Part shown: piece after piece, positions 1 to 8,287 of the stretch
Layout of the letters: every line of letters starts with the position of its first letter
Numbering within the stretch: the stretch's first letter is position 1
Origin: an uncultured Lachnospiraceae bacterium
Lineage (GTDB): Bacteria > Bacillota > Clostridia > Lachnospirales > Lachnospiraceae
DNA: 60,500 nucleotides
NCBI GenBank assembly: GCA_910588285.1
Contig: CAJUQB010000017.1
Span: 1-60,500, forward strand
Direction: 5' to 3'
Program-made: the position numbers and the translations under genes
Notes under the pieces: model-generated
What the model was told of the DNA's origin: nothing
Database searches by the model: none
The model's input: the letters and a program-made list of their open reading frames with translations, nothing else

Positions 1-68
1 GGAATGCCCAGACGAAGACCATTATGGAGCAGCTGATGAAAGGCGGTATCCTGGAAACGGAGATCGAT

Positions 69-127
69 GAGGAGATACCCTTCGGGTATACCTTGATGCG
101 CAAAAAAATGCGCGGAAAAGAGGAAAT
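69..127 (+). repeat. 51-bp-period palindromic element, copy A (in-frame insertion)
   Basis: GAGGAGAT at 69-76 and GAGGAAAT at 120-127 are 51 bases apart and flank a core that starts ACCCTTCGGGTATACCT. The core can form two hairpins: ATACCC-TTC-GGGTAT, and a GCGC/GCGC stem with an A-rich loop. The 51-base unit is 17 codons without a stop, so it adds 17 residues in frame. Related copies lie at 10257-10341 and 16852-16965. Confidence 0.75.
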
Positions 128-340
128 TGTGTTTGATCAGCTCCAGAAGAAGTATGGGGCTGTCTGGAGTATGCTTCTGCCAGTGGGTATCTGAAGGTGG
201 TTGAGAAGAACTTCATCAAAGCTTTGCTTTTAGGCGATGTGGAGGCCATGAATGAATTTATGAATGATATTGCCCTTACGACCTTCAGCAGTTTTGACAT
301 TGCGGAGAGTGCGGCCAAAAATGATGCGCCGGAACGCTTT

Positions 341-397
341 CACTCTGTGGAAGCGACCACTATGAGTTTGACAAGACCAAACTCAAGTGTCTGCTTC
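341..397 (+). repeat. 57-base in-frame palindromic insertion
   Basis: The family motif E-R-F-Y-H-G-F is interrupted by 19 codons. The insert carries an imperfect hairpin at 358-389 (CACT-ATG-AGTTTG paired with CAAACT-CA-AGTG, loop ACAAGAC). It is unrelated in sequence to the element at 69-127. That it is an insertion is inferred from the interrupted motif. Confidence 0.45.
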
Positions 398-533
398 TAC
401 CACGGCTTTGTGCTGGGTCTTATGGTGGAGCTGAAAGGCAGCTATGAGGTAACCTCCAACCGGGTTGATCAAGGCTGCCGGACAGTCCAGCTGATCCTGT
501 CTTTCAAGGATGTGGGACTTGATGACGCTGATC

Positions 534-899
534 CTATTTCCCAAGGACATGGGTCTTGATGGCCTCGAAGCTTTCAGCGCTGATGACATGCTCAATGCGG
601 CAGGCGTCCTCCACGGCGGCCTTCTCGTCCACCCCCAGGCGGATGAGCCAGCCGGACAGGAGCTCATGGCGTTCGTAGATCATCTCGGCAATGCTGCGGC
701 CGGATTCGGTGAGGGTGATAAAGCCGGATTTGTTCACTTCAATATAATGATTTTCCCGAAGGTTTTTCATGGCGACACTGACGCTGGACTTTTTGTAGCC
801 AGTGTATTCGGATATGTCGACAGAGCGGACTACCGGAAGCTGTCGGCTTAAGATCAGGATCGTTTCTAAATAGTTTTCTGCGGATTCGTTGATATGCAT
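534..899 (-). CDS. DtxR/MntR-family metal-dependent transcriptional regulator
   Basis: A 121-residue protein with an N-terminal winged helix (around residues 15-65, with S-S-V-S-V-A-M-K-N-L as the likely recognition helix) followed by the helical dimer and metal-binding half (E-R-H-E-L-L-S-G-W). It ends after that half, so the SH3-like third domain of long DtxR/IdeR proteins is absent, as in MntR-type members. The start chosen is the ATG preceded by AAGGAG; an upstream GTG-side extension would contain that ribosome site. It probably senses Fe(II) or Mn(II). The feo operon 9 kb away carries DtxR-like operators and is a plausible target, but this link is inference. Confidence 0.8.
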   Translation of the reverse strand: MHINESAENYLETILILSRQLPVVRSVDISEYTGYKKSSVSVAMKNLRENHYIEVNKSGFITLTESGRSIAEMIYERHELLSGWLIRLGVDEKAAVEDACRIEHVISAESFEAIKTHVLGK

Positions 900-1066
900 A
901 AGAATCTCCTTAAACATATATTTTGGTTACTTTGACAATCATATCATATTTTGAATGAAAAGGCAAATGAAAAGCAGATATCCGCGTTTTTCCCGTAAAT
1001 ACGGGGAGCAGGACCATCTTATTCCTGAAAACATCTGGAAAGTAGTGTAAAAAAATAATAAATGAA

Positions 1067-1095
1067 TTGTAAAATTAATATCTACGTGTTATAAT
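1067..1095 (+). promoter_or_regulatory. Promoter of the first peptide-type ABC operon
   Basis: TTGTAA at 1067-1072, a 17-base spacer and a consensus TATAAT at 1090-1095. Transcription would start near 1102, leaving a leader of about 190 bases before the start codon at 1293. Confidence 0.7.
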
Positions 1096-1101
1096 AATCT
1101 A

Positions 1102-1232
1102 CATGTGGTATGTCTGATATAAATATATTTGCTGTATCAGATGCACAAACGGGGCAGGCGGAGGCTTTCTGCTCTTACCCACATGCTAGAGCGGAACCAT
1201 AGGACAGGTTCTGCAGGATTGGTTTTTCCCTC
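1102..1232 (+). promoter_or_regulatory. Structured 5' leader, possible cis-regulatory RNA
   Basis: The predicted leader begins with CATGTGG (1102-1108), which can pair with CCACATG (1179-1185). The enclosed stretch holds TCTGATA/TATCAGA (1113-1119/1135-1141) and GCAG/CTGC (1154-1157/1169-1172). A later hairpin, GCGGAACC/GGTTCTGC (1191-1198/1207-1214), is followed 8 bases on by TTTTT. A closing stem with side hairpins ahead of a terminator-like element is the shape of a riboswitch or attenuator. No known class was recognised. Confidence 0.4.
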
Positions 1233-1292
1233 TATACCCATAGGGGAATGAGGAAGAACATATATTATTTTCCAAAGAAGGAGGAATGCATT

Positions 1293-3251
1293 ATGAAAAA
1301 AAGAATGCTCGCATTGCTGATGTCTGCCGTAGTGGTGGCAGGCCTGGCCGCATGTGGCGGCGACGACGGCGCTGTTTCCAACAACGAGAATGACAATCAG
1401 CAGGCAGAACAACCGGAGGATACCGAAGGGTCGGGTGAATCCGAGGGTGAAGGAGACACGGAAGGTGAAGGCGCAGGAGGCGCTGAAGACACAGCAGTAA
1501 AGCCTACAGAGCCCACCGGACAGGTAATCATCGGCTCCGTCACGATGCTTGAGAACGAGTGGTATGATACCGCATACGAGAACACAGCCTTTAACTACAA
1601 GTCATACGCCCTGATCCATGGCGGTGACACTGTTATTTATACCAAGGAAGGCCAGTTTGAGGTCAATCCCACTGTGGTGAAGAATCTGGAGACCACAGAG
1701 AACGAGGACGGAAGCAAGACCTTTACCATTACCATCAACGATGGACTGCTGTGGTCTGACGGCACTCCCATTACGGCTAAGGATTATGTGTTTGAGATCC
1801 TGTTAGACGCCAGCCCGGAGATGGCCGGTGTGGACAGCTATCCGAATACATGGAATTATACCCATGTAGTAGGAATAGACGAATATTATGAAGGAGCCGA
1901 TACTCTTGCCGGCGTCCATCTGGTGGACGATATGACCTTCTCCATCACAGCGAAGGCAGAGGAGCTTCCCTTCCATTACGACATTACATATGCCATCGCT
2001 GTGCCAAGGCCTATGGCAGTGATTGCTCCCGGATGTGATGTTGTGGATGCCCCGGAGGGCGTTTCCATCACCGGGGAGTTTACCACCGATGTGCTGATGA
2101 AGACCATCAATGACCCGGATACCGGATACCGCTTCAATCCCCAGGTTACCTGCGGCCCGTACCTGTTCAAGGGTTATGACACGGCTGCCCAGCAGGCAAC
2201 TCTGGAGGTGAATCCCAATTTTGCAGGGGATTACCGCGGCGTGAAGCCTTTGATCAAGACACTGATCCTGAAGACGGTGAAGGAGGAGACCATGGTAGAC
2301 GAGCTGAAGGCAGGTACTGTGGACATCCTGTTCCAGACCAGCGGCGACACCATTGAGGCAGGGCTGGATCTGGTGGACGAAGGGGCGGCTATTAAGAATG
2401 CTTTCTTCCGCAATGGCTATGGCAGGATTGTGTTTGACTGCGCCCAGTTCCCCACCGATTCTGTCAGTGTGCGCCAGGCCATCGCACTGTGCCTGGACAG
2501 AAATGAATTCGCAAGACAGTATTCCGGCGGCCACGCTTCCGTGGTACATTCCGAATACGGCTTGGCCCAGTGGGAGTATATGGAGGCTAAGGACTGGATC
2601 GACGAGAACATGGATACCTATGATATGGATCTTGACCGTGCAAAACAGCTTCTTGTGGAAGACGGCTGGACATTGAACAAGGACGGCGGAGAGTACAAGG
2701 ACGGCGACGGCCTCCGTTATAAGGACGTGAACGGTGAGCTTAAGGCCCTGCAGATTGAGTGGTGCAATACCGAGGGCAACACGGTAAGTGAGCTGCTGGC
2801 TACCATGCTTCCGAAGGCCATGTCTGAGATTGGTATGGAGCTGCTTTCCACTACCGTAGATTTCGCAACATTGTCTGATGCCATGAACCACCAGACAGAA
2901 AAGACCTACAATATGTATAACCAGGGTATGGGTTTCGCAACCATATATTCTCCCTGGTATTACTATTCTTCCGATGACCGGTGGATGGGCGGCGGCTACA
3001 ACTCCAACTGGATCAAGGATCAGGAGCTGAATGATGTGACTGCTGCCATGAAGAGCATTCCTTATGAGGATACGGAAACATGGCTGGAGAACTGGAAAGA
3101 ATTTGTGAAGGCCATCAATGAGAAGATGCCGAATATTCCGCTGTACTCCGATGAATATCACGACTTCCTGAACCCCAGGATCCATGATTGGGAGAGCACC
3201 TCCATCTGGGAGTGGAATTCTGCGATTCTGGATGCATGGGTAGCAGAATAG
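1293..3251 (+). CDS. Peptide/solute-binding lipoprotein, ABC family 5 (SBP_bac_5)
   Basis: A 652-residue extracellular binding protein for a dipeptide/oligopeptide-type ABC importer. The signal peptide ends in a lipobox (L-A-A-C, Cys21), followed by an acidic Glu/Gly-rich linker to about residue 75 and then a family 5 binding domain (W-S-D-G-T-P-I-T-A-K-D-Y is typical). The start chosen is the ATG at 1293 behind AAGGAGG; an in-frame ATG at 1248 has no such site. It is first in an operon with two permeases and two ATPases. A terminator-like hairpin follows it and may keep its expression above that of the downstream genes. The substrate is unknown; family 5 proteins bind peptides but also sugars and nickel. 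Confidence 0.92.
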   Translation: MKKRMLALLMSAVVVAGLAACGGDDGAVSNNENDNQQAEQPEDTEGSGESEGEGDTEGEGAGGAEDTAVKPTEPTGQVIIGSVTMLENEWYDTAYENTAFNYKSYALIHGGDTVIYTKEGQFEVNPTVVKNLETTENEDGSKTFTITINDGLLWSDGTPITAKDYVFEILLDASPEMAGVDSYPNTWNYTHVVGIDEYYEGADTLAGVHLVDDMTFSITAKAEELPFHYDITYAIAVPRPMAVIAPGCDVVDAPEGVSITGEFTTDVLMKTINDPDTGYRFNPQVTCGPYLFKGYDTAAQQATLEVNPNFAGDYRGVKPLIKTLILKTVKEETMVDELKAGTVDILFQTSGDTIEAGLDLVDEGAAIKNAFFRNGYGRIVFDCAQFPTDSVSVRQAIALCLDRNEFARQYSGGHASVVHSEYGLAQWEYMEAKDWIDENMDTYDMDLDRAKQLLVEDGWTLNKDGGEYKDGDGLRYKDVNGELKALQIEWCNTEGNTVSELLATMLPKAMSEIGMELLSTTVDFATLSDAMNHQTEKTYNMYNQGMGFATIYSPWYYYSSDDRWMGGGYNSNWIKDQELNDVTAAMKSIPYEDTETWLENWKEFVKAINEKMPNIPLYSDEYHDFLNPRIHDWESTSIWEWNSAILDAWVAE

Positions 3252-3304
3252 GATAAGACAGGAAACATGTCTGAATTGTTTATTTTGTAAGTAAACAATA
3301 GGAG

Positions 3305-3352
3305 CAGGGTATGCCAACAGAGCTGTGTGTTCATGCGGCGTACCCTGTTTTC
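3305..3352 (+). terminator. Attenuator-like hairpin between binding protein and permease
   Basis: CAGGGTATGCC (3305-3315) pairs with GGCGTACCCTG (3337-3347, one G-T pair) and runs straight into TTTT. Because the rest of the operon follows without a clear new promoter, it probably acts as a partial terminator favouring the binding protein. Confidence 0.65.
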
Positions 3353-3384
3353 TATCTGATAGGAAGGCAGGAGGTCCAGGGCTT

Positions 3385-4374
3385 ATGGGCAAAGGAAGGT
3401 ATCTCTTAAGGAGATTGATTTATATTATATTTGTTTTTTTTATCATTTCTATTCTTATGTTCTGCATCTATAAGGCGACGCCCGGCGACCCGGTCCGCAT
3501 GATGATCGGCGATACAGGAAGTATGAAGCCGGAGCAGTATGAGGCAATGTATGAGCATTATTCAGAGGTTCTGGGGGTGAATAAGCCCGTACCGGTGCAG
3601 TATATCCGCTGGATCACCAATATGCTGCGGGGGGATTTTGGCTATTCCACCCAGTATAAGAGAGACGTGATACAGATCATTGGGACCCCCATGAAGAACA
3701 CGGTTCTTCTGAATATTTTTTCCATGCTTGTGGTGTTTGTGATCTCCATACCGCTGGGGATCATTACGGCTGTAAAGAAAAAATCTATCTTTGATAAAGC
3801 GGTGCAGGTACTTACGATTGTAGGATATAGTATACCGAGTTTTGTCATTGCGCTTCTGGCCATCTACGTGTTTGCCGTTAAGCTGAAATGGTTTCCCATC
3901 AGCGGGGTGAAGACTGCGGGGCTTAACGCCACCGGCCTTGCCGCTGCGGGGGATATGGCGAAGCATATGGTTTTACCGGTATTGGTGATGTCTGTGGGAG
4001 GGCTTGGTTCCATCACGCGGTATGTCCGCGCGTCCATGATCGATGCCCTTGGCATGGACTATATAAAGACAGCCCGGGCCAAGGGCTTGAAGGAAAAGGT
4101 TGTTATTTACGTCCACGCATTCCGCAATGCCCTGATTCCGGTGGTGACGGTTACCACCTGGTGGATCATCGGTCTCTTCGGCGGTTCTGTGGTCATCGAA
4201 TCTATCTTTGGCTGGACAGGCCTGGGGCAGATGCTGCTGTCAGGGCTGATGCAGAGAGATTTTTCTGTGGTTCTTGCCATGCAGATGTTCTATGTTGTGC
4301 TGGCGCTTCTGGGGAATGTGATTATGGATATTGCCTATTCTCTTGTGGATCCCAGAGTGAGACTGGAAAACTAG
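3385..4374 (+). CDS. ABC transporter permease, DppB/OppB type
   Basis: A 329-residue inner-membrane permease of the peptide-type ABC importer. It opens with the family pattern R-Y-L-L-R-R-L-I-Y, a first membrane helix and A-T-P-G-D-P, and carries the EAA-type coupling loop (K-T-A-R-A-K-G-L-K-E-K) for contact with the ATPases. It ends in the typical D-P-R-V-R. The start is the ATG at 3385, ten bases after GGAGG; the upstream extension overlaps the hairpin at 3305-3352 and is unlikely to be translated. It pairs with the RCC1-bearing permease next to it. Confidence 0.92.
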   Translation: MGKGRYLLRRLIYIIFVFFIISILMFCIYKATPGDPVRMMIGDTGSMKPEQYEAMYEHYSEVLGVNKPVPVQYIRWITNMLRGDFGYSTQYKRDVIQIIGTPMKNTVLLNIFSMLVVFVISIPLGIITAVKKKSIFDKAVQVLTIVGYSIPSFVIALLAIYVFAVKLKWFPISGVKTAGLNATGLAAAGDMAKHMVLPVLVMSVGGLGSITRYVRASMIDALGMDYIKTARAKGLKEKVVIYVHAFRNALIPVVTVTTWWIIGLFGGSVVIESIFGWTGLGQMLLSGLMQRDFSVVLAMQMFYVVLALLGNVIMDIAYSLVDPRVRLEN

Positions 4375-4389
4375 GAAGGAGTGCGAAAA

Positions 4390-6198
4390 GTGGCGGATAA
4401 CAATAAGAAAAAAAGAAAAAAAGCGTCAACAGCCGCAATGAAGCGAATGATGGTGGGCGGGGCCGCAGAGGTGCCGGATCAGGAGGAGCTGATCACCCCA
4501 ATGCGGATGGTGGTCAACAATTTCCTGGAGAATAAGGTGGCAATGACAGGGTTGATCCTCTTTTTTGCAATCCTGCTGTGCTGTATCATATTGCCCTTTT
4601 TCTTCCCCATTGAGTGGAGCTTTCAGGATGTGACCCAGGCCAATACGGCTCCGGGCTTCAAGCAGCTGTCAGTTCCCTCCTCCCTGAAGAACAATGCCAT
4701 GGATATTTCCGTGGGCAGCACCTATTCTGTGGGCCTTGACAAGGATGGGAATATTTATGAATGGGGAAGCTTCCCCACGAATAAGCTGAAAAAGCTCCCC
4801 TCCAAGGAGGAGATGGGAACCCTTGTCCAGGTGTCGGCAGGCTTGGATCATGCCCTGGCCCTCAATGAGGAGGGGCAGGTATTTACCTGGGGCAATGACC
4901 GTATGGGCTTAGAGTCCCTTCCCATGGAGCTGCGCATGGGGGAGAAGGTGAAGGAAATCTATGCAGGATACCAGGTTTCCTTAGCGCTGACAGAGAAGGG
5001 AAAGCTCTATAACTGGGGAAATGATTACCTGCTGGAGATTCGGATCCCCAAGGAGATTCAGGGAAATATTGAGAAATTTACGGCCAATACCAACCTTGCC
5101 ATGGTAGTAACCACAGACGGCATGGTGGTGCCCCTGACCAAGAAGTCTTCTGTTATGACCAGGATTCCGGAGGAGATCCAGGGCCATGTGGTGGAGCTGG
5201 CCATGACCGATGAGAGTGCCGCGGCGGTGACGGAGGACGGGGCTGTCTATGTGTGGGGCAACAATATTAAAGGCACGATGGATGTGCCGGAGAATCTTGG
5301 CAAGGTGAGTAAGATCGTGGCAGGCCGTTTCCATTATACAGTTCTTCTGGAGGACGGAAGTGTTGTGGCCTGGGGGGATAATACCTTCAACCAGAAGGAG
5401 GTGCCGGAGATTACAGAGGAGATCGCGGACATTCAAGCCGGATATTACGGCAACTATGTGATCGGCGCAAGCGGCAAGGTATATGCCTGGGGCCTGAAGG
5501 GCTATCTGATGGGAACGGATGATTTGGGACGCGATATCTTCCGGCGTCTGTTGATCGGCGGCCGCATGACCATGACCGTAGGAGCCATTGCCGTAATTAT
5601 CTCCGCCATAATCGGGATTATCATTGGCGGTATTTCCGGCTATAAGGGCGGCAAGGTTGACAACCTGCTGATGCGTCTGGCAGAGATTGTATCTTCGATA
5701 CCCTTCCTGCCCTTTGCCATTATTCTGTCGTCCATTGTGGGGAACCGGATCTCGGAGACCCAGCGGATCATGATGATCATGGTGATCCTGGGATTATTGT
5801 CCTGGCCCGGCACCGCAAGGCTTGTAAGAGGAAGCGTGCTGACAGAGCGGGAACAGGAGTTTGTAACGGCAGCCAAATCATTGGGTGTGAAGGAGATGGG
5901 GATTGTGTTCCGCCATATCATCCCCAATGTGCTGACGGTTATTGTTGTGGACGCTACCCTGGGCTTTGCTACCTGTATGCTGACAGAATCTTCGCTGTCC
6001 TTCATTGGCTTCGGCGTGCAGGAGCCCAATGCAACCTGGGGCAATATGCTCAACGGCTGCAGGGACACCAAGGTGATTGCTGATTTCTGGTGGCGGTGGG
6101 TATTCCCGGCTATCAGCCTGGGGATCTGTACCATCAGTATCAACAGCGTGGGCGACGGCCTGCAGGATGCGATCGACCCCAAATCCAAGGAAAGGTAG
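4390..6198 (+). CDS. ABC transporter permease (DppC/OppC type) with an inserted RCC1-like beta-propeller
   Basis: The second permease of the importer has about 602 residues, where DppC/OppC proteins usually have about 300. The first membrane helix lies near residues 50-72. From about 92 to 370 there are seven repeats of about 40 residues, six ending in W-G (Y-E-W-G-S, F-T-W-G-N-D, Y-N-W-G-N-D, Y-V-W-G-N-N, V-A-W-G-D-N, Y-A-W-G-L-K) and a degenerate fourth; many carry an L-x-x-x-G pattern, as in RCC1 propellers. The permease then resumes at G-T-D-D-L-G-R-D-I-F and holds the EAA loop (A-A-K-S-L-G-V-K-E-M-G). The insert sits in the first loop, predicted to face outside. The start GTG at 4390 lies eight bases after GGAAGGAG. 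The reading frame is unbroken across both joins. A propeller there could bind the substrate, the binding protein or a surface partner; none of this can be told from sequence. Confidence 0.9.
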   Translation: MADNNKKKRKKASTAAMKRMMVGGAAEVPDQEELITPMRMVVNNFLENKVAMTGLILFFAILLCCIILPFFFPIEWSFQDVTQANTAPGFKQLSVPSSLKNNAMDISVGSTYSVGLDKDGNIYEWGSFPTNKLKKLPSKEEMGTLVQVSAGLDHALALNEEGQVFTWGNDRMGLESLPMELRMGEKVKEIYAGYQVSLALTEKGKLYNWGNDYLLEIRIPKEIQGNIEKFTANTNLAMVVTTDGMVVPLTKKSSVMTRIPEEIQGHVVELAMTDESAAAVTEDGAVYVWGNNIKGTMDVPENLGKVSKIVAGRFHYTVLLEDGSVVAWGDNTFNQKEVPEITEEIADIQAGYYGNYVIGASGKVYAWGLKGYLMGTDDLGRDIFRRLLIGGRMTMTVGAIAVIISAIIGIIIGGISGYKGGKVDNLLMRLAEIVSSIPFLPFAIILSSIVGNRISETQRIMMIMVILGLLSWPGTARLVRGSVLTEREQEFVTAAKSLGVKEMGIVFRHIIPNVLTVIVVDATLGFATCMLTESSLSFIGFGVQEPNATWGNMLNGCRDTKVIADFWWRWVFPAISLGICTISINSVGDGLQDAIDPKSKER

Positions 6199-6206
6199 GC
6201 TGCGGT

Positions 6207-7199
6207 ATGAGTTTATTGGAAGTAAAGCATTTACAAACATATTTTGAAACAAAAAAGGGAACCGTAAAGGCTGTCAATGACGTAAGCTATTCCCTGGAGG
6301 CCGGCCAGACCCTGGGGATTGTGGGAGAGTCCGGCAGCGGCAAGAGCGTGTCGGCCATGAGTATCATCCGACTGCTGGATGGAAACGGCAGGATTGAGGG
6401 GGGCGAGATCACCTTTGACGGCCGGAATATCCGGGAGTGCTCTGTTCAGGAGATGCATCAGATCCGTGGAAACGAGATCTCCGTGATCTTCCAGGAGCCC
6501 ATGACCTCCTTAAATCCGGTGTTTACCATTGAACGGCAGATTGGCGAGGTGTTCCGGATCCACCAGAAGATGAATAAGAAGGAGGCCTATGCCAAGGCGG
6601 CCGATATGCTCTCCCAGGTGAATATCCCCAACCCGGAGCGTGTGGCAAAGCAGTATCCCTTCCAGCTTTCCGGCGGTATGCGGCAGCGTGTGATGATCGC
6701 CATGGCTCTGGCCTGCATGCCCAAGCTTCTGATTGCGGATGAGCCTACCACGGCTTTGGATGTGACCATCCAGGCCCAGATCCTGAAGCTGATGAATGAC
6801 CTGAAGCAAAAGCTGCAGACCTCCATCCTGTTTATCACCCACGACCTGGGGGTAATCAGCGAGATGGCGGATTATGTGGCGGTGATGTACTGCGGGCAGA
6901 TTGTGGAGAAGGCGGATGTGCGGACGATTTTTTCAGACGGAAAATATTCCCATCCTTATACCGAGGGCCTGATGCTCTCCGTGCCCCATCTGGATACGGA
7001 AAAGGGCAAGAAGCTGGATGCCATTCCGGGGGCGGTGCCCAATCCCCTCTATCTTCCCGAGGGCTGCAAGTTTGCACCCCGCTGCAAGTACTGTCAGGAG
7101 CGCTGCAAAAAGGAAGAGCCGCAGCTTGTGGATATTGAGCCGGGGCACCAGATCAGATGTTTTTATGCGGATAAGGCGGTGAGAAAGAATCATGGATAA
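6207..7199 (+). CDS. ABC transporter ATPase, DppD/OppD type
   Basis: A 330-residue cytoplasmic ATPase energising the importer. Visible motifs are Walker A (G-E-S-G-S-G-K-S), the signature L-S-G-G-M-R-Q-R, Walker B (L-L-I-A-D-E-P) and the C-terminal oligopeptide-type extension with cysteines (C-K-F-A-P-R-C-K-Y-C). The start is the ATG at 6207, eight bases after the permease stop. Its last eight bases overlap the next ATPase, indicating translational coupling; the two probably form the OppD/OppF-type heterodimer. Confidence 0.93.
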   Translation: MSLLEVKHLQTYFETKKGTVKAVNDVSYSLEAGQTLGIVGESGSGKSVSAMSIIRLLDGNGRIEGGEITFDGRNIRECSVQEMHQIRGNEISVIFQEPMTSLNPVFTIERQIGEVFRIHQKMNKKEAYAKAADMLSQVNIPNPERVAKQYPFQLSGGMRQRVMIAMALACMPKLLIADEPTTALDVTIQAQILKLMNDLKQKLQTSILFITHDLGVISEMADYVAVMYCGQIVEKADVRTIFSDGKYSHPYTEGLMLSVPHLDTEKGKKLDAIPGAVPNPLYLPEGCKFAPRCKYCQERCKKEEPQLVDIEPGHQIRCFYADKAVRKNHG

Positions 7200-8196
7200 G
7201 AAGAAAAAAGTATTGCTGCGGGTGGAAAATGTGAAGCAGTATTTTCCGGTAAAAAAGACAAAAATCAGGGAAAAGCAGAGATACGTGAAGGCAAACGACG
7301 GCATCAGCCTTGAGATCTTCGAGGGAGAGACCTTTGGCCTTGTGGGGGAATCCGGCTGCGGAAAATCCACCTTTGGCAGGACCATCCTGCAGCTGTATCC
7401 CCAGACAGAAGGAACCATCGAATATCTTTCGGCGGATGGGGAGATGCTGAACTTAAAAAACCTGCCTGCGGAAAAGATGCGTTCCCTTCGGAAGGAGCTG
7501 CAGCTGATTTTCCAGGATCCCTATTCTTCCCTGAATCCGCGTATGACGCTGGGGCAGATTGTGGGAGAGGGATTGATTTCCCACGGGATCTATAAGAAGA
7601 ATGACCCGGCCCTGAAGGATTATATTATGCAGGTCATGGAGGAGTGCGGACTGTCCGGTTATTTCTTCGGGCGCTATCCCCATCAGTTCTCCGGCGGACA
7701 GCGGCAGCGTATCGGCATTGCCAGAAGCCTGGCCCTGCGTCCCCGGTTTGTGGTCTGCGACGAGGCGGTTTCCGCCCTGGATGTGTCCATTCAGTCCCAG
7801 GTGCTGAACCTGCTGCAGGAGCTGAAGGAGAAGTCCAACCTGACCTACCTGTTTATTACCCATGACCTGAGCGTTGTGAAGTATATCAGCGACCGGATCG
7901 GCGTTATGTATCTTGGAAATATGGTGGAGCTGGCGGAGACAGAGGAGCTCTTCTCTCACACCCTCCATCCCTATACCGAGGCGCTGCTGTCTGCGATCCC
8001 TACAGTGGATCTGAATGACAAGCGGGAGCGGATCATCCTGGAGGGGGATATCCCAAGCCCTGTGAATCCGCCTTCCGGGTGTAAATTCCATACCAGATGC
8101 CGCTATTGCCAGGAGAAGTGCAGGCAGGAGGTTCCGGCCTTTGAGGACAAGGGAGGCGGCCATTTCGTGGCCTGCCATTTCCCGCTGAATTCCTGA
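7192..8196 (+). CDS. ABC transporter ATPase, DppF/OppF type
   Basis: A 334-residue partner ATPase. Walker A is G-E-S-G-C-G-K-S-T, the signature F-S-G-G-Q-R-Q-R, and Walker B ends in C-D-E-A rather than D-E-P; the C-terminus has the oligopeptide-type cysteine region (C-K-F-H-T-R-C-R-Y-C). It starts inside the end of the previous gene and closes the five-gene importer. No strong terminator follows, so transcription may run into the next small gene. Confidence 0.93.
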   Translation: MDKKKKVLLRVENVKQYFPVKKTKIREKQRYVKANDGISLEIFEGETFGLVGESGCGKSTFGRTILQLYPQTEGTIEYLSADGEMLNLKNLPAEKMRSLRKELQLIFQDPYSSLNPRMTLGQIVGEGLISHGIYKKNDPALKDYIMQVMEECGLSGYFFGRYPHQFSGGQRQRIGIARSLALRPRFVVCDEAVSALDVSIQSQVLNLLQELKEKSNLTYLFITHDLSVVKYISDRIGVMYLGNMVELAETEELFSHTLHPYTEALLSAIPTVDLNDKRERIILEGDIPSPVNPPSGCKFHTRCRYCQEKCRQEVPAFEDKGGGHFVACHFPLNS

Positions 8197-8285
8197 GGCA
8201 TTTTTGGAGCAGGATAATTCCGAAGCAAGGCATTTTCGGAGAAAGATAATTCCGGAGCAGGATAATTCCGAAGAAAGGAGATCGC
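8190..8285 (+). repeat. 16-bp tandem repeat
   Basis: Five to six consecutive 16-base units, for example GGAGCAGGATAATTCC at 8206-8221 and 8254-8269, GGAGAAAGATAATTCC at 8238-8253, and diverged units between and around them. The last unit supplies the AAAGGAG ribosome site of the next gene. Confidence 0.7.
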
Positions 8286-8287
8286 AG

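Larger units (their letters stand above)
1..463 (+). pseudogene. AAA-ATPase-like / PD-(D/E)XK protein, C-terminal remnant
   Basis: This is the C-terminal part of the family with an AAA_ATPase-like N-terminus and a DUF1703 PD-(D/E)XK C-terminus, also seen at the end of the window. One frame reads from base 3 to a stop at 192-194. The family-like text then continues in another frame (G-Y-L-K-V-V-E, then F-Y-H-G-F-V-L-G-L and V-T-S-N-R), so there is a frameshift near base 165. Homology stops after V-T-S-N-R at about 463, so the nuclease core (the I-E-F-K-V region) is lost. Two palindromic insertions lie inside it, at about 76-119 and 341-397, and both keep the local frame. The 5' end is beyond the window. 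Family assignment is from recalled motifs. Confidence 0.7.

Noticed and set aside
1803..3392. Long minus-strand reading frame of 529 residues
   Set aside because: It is the shadow of the binding-protein gene on the other strand, with no ribosome site and no recognisable protein features.
8190..8285. The 16-bp tandem repeat as a CRISPR array
   Set aside because: Units abut with no unique spacers and are far too short.
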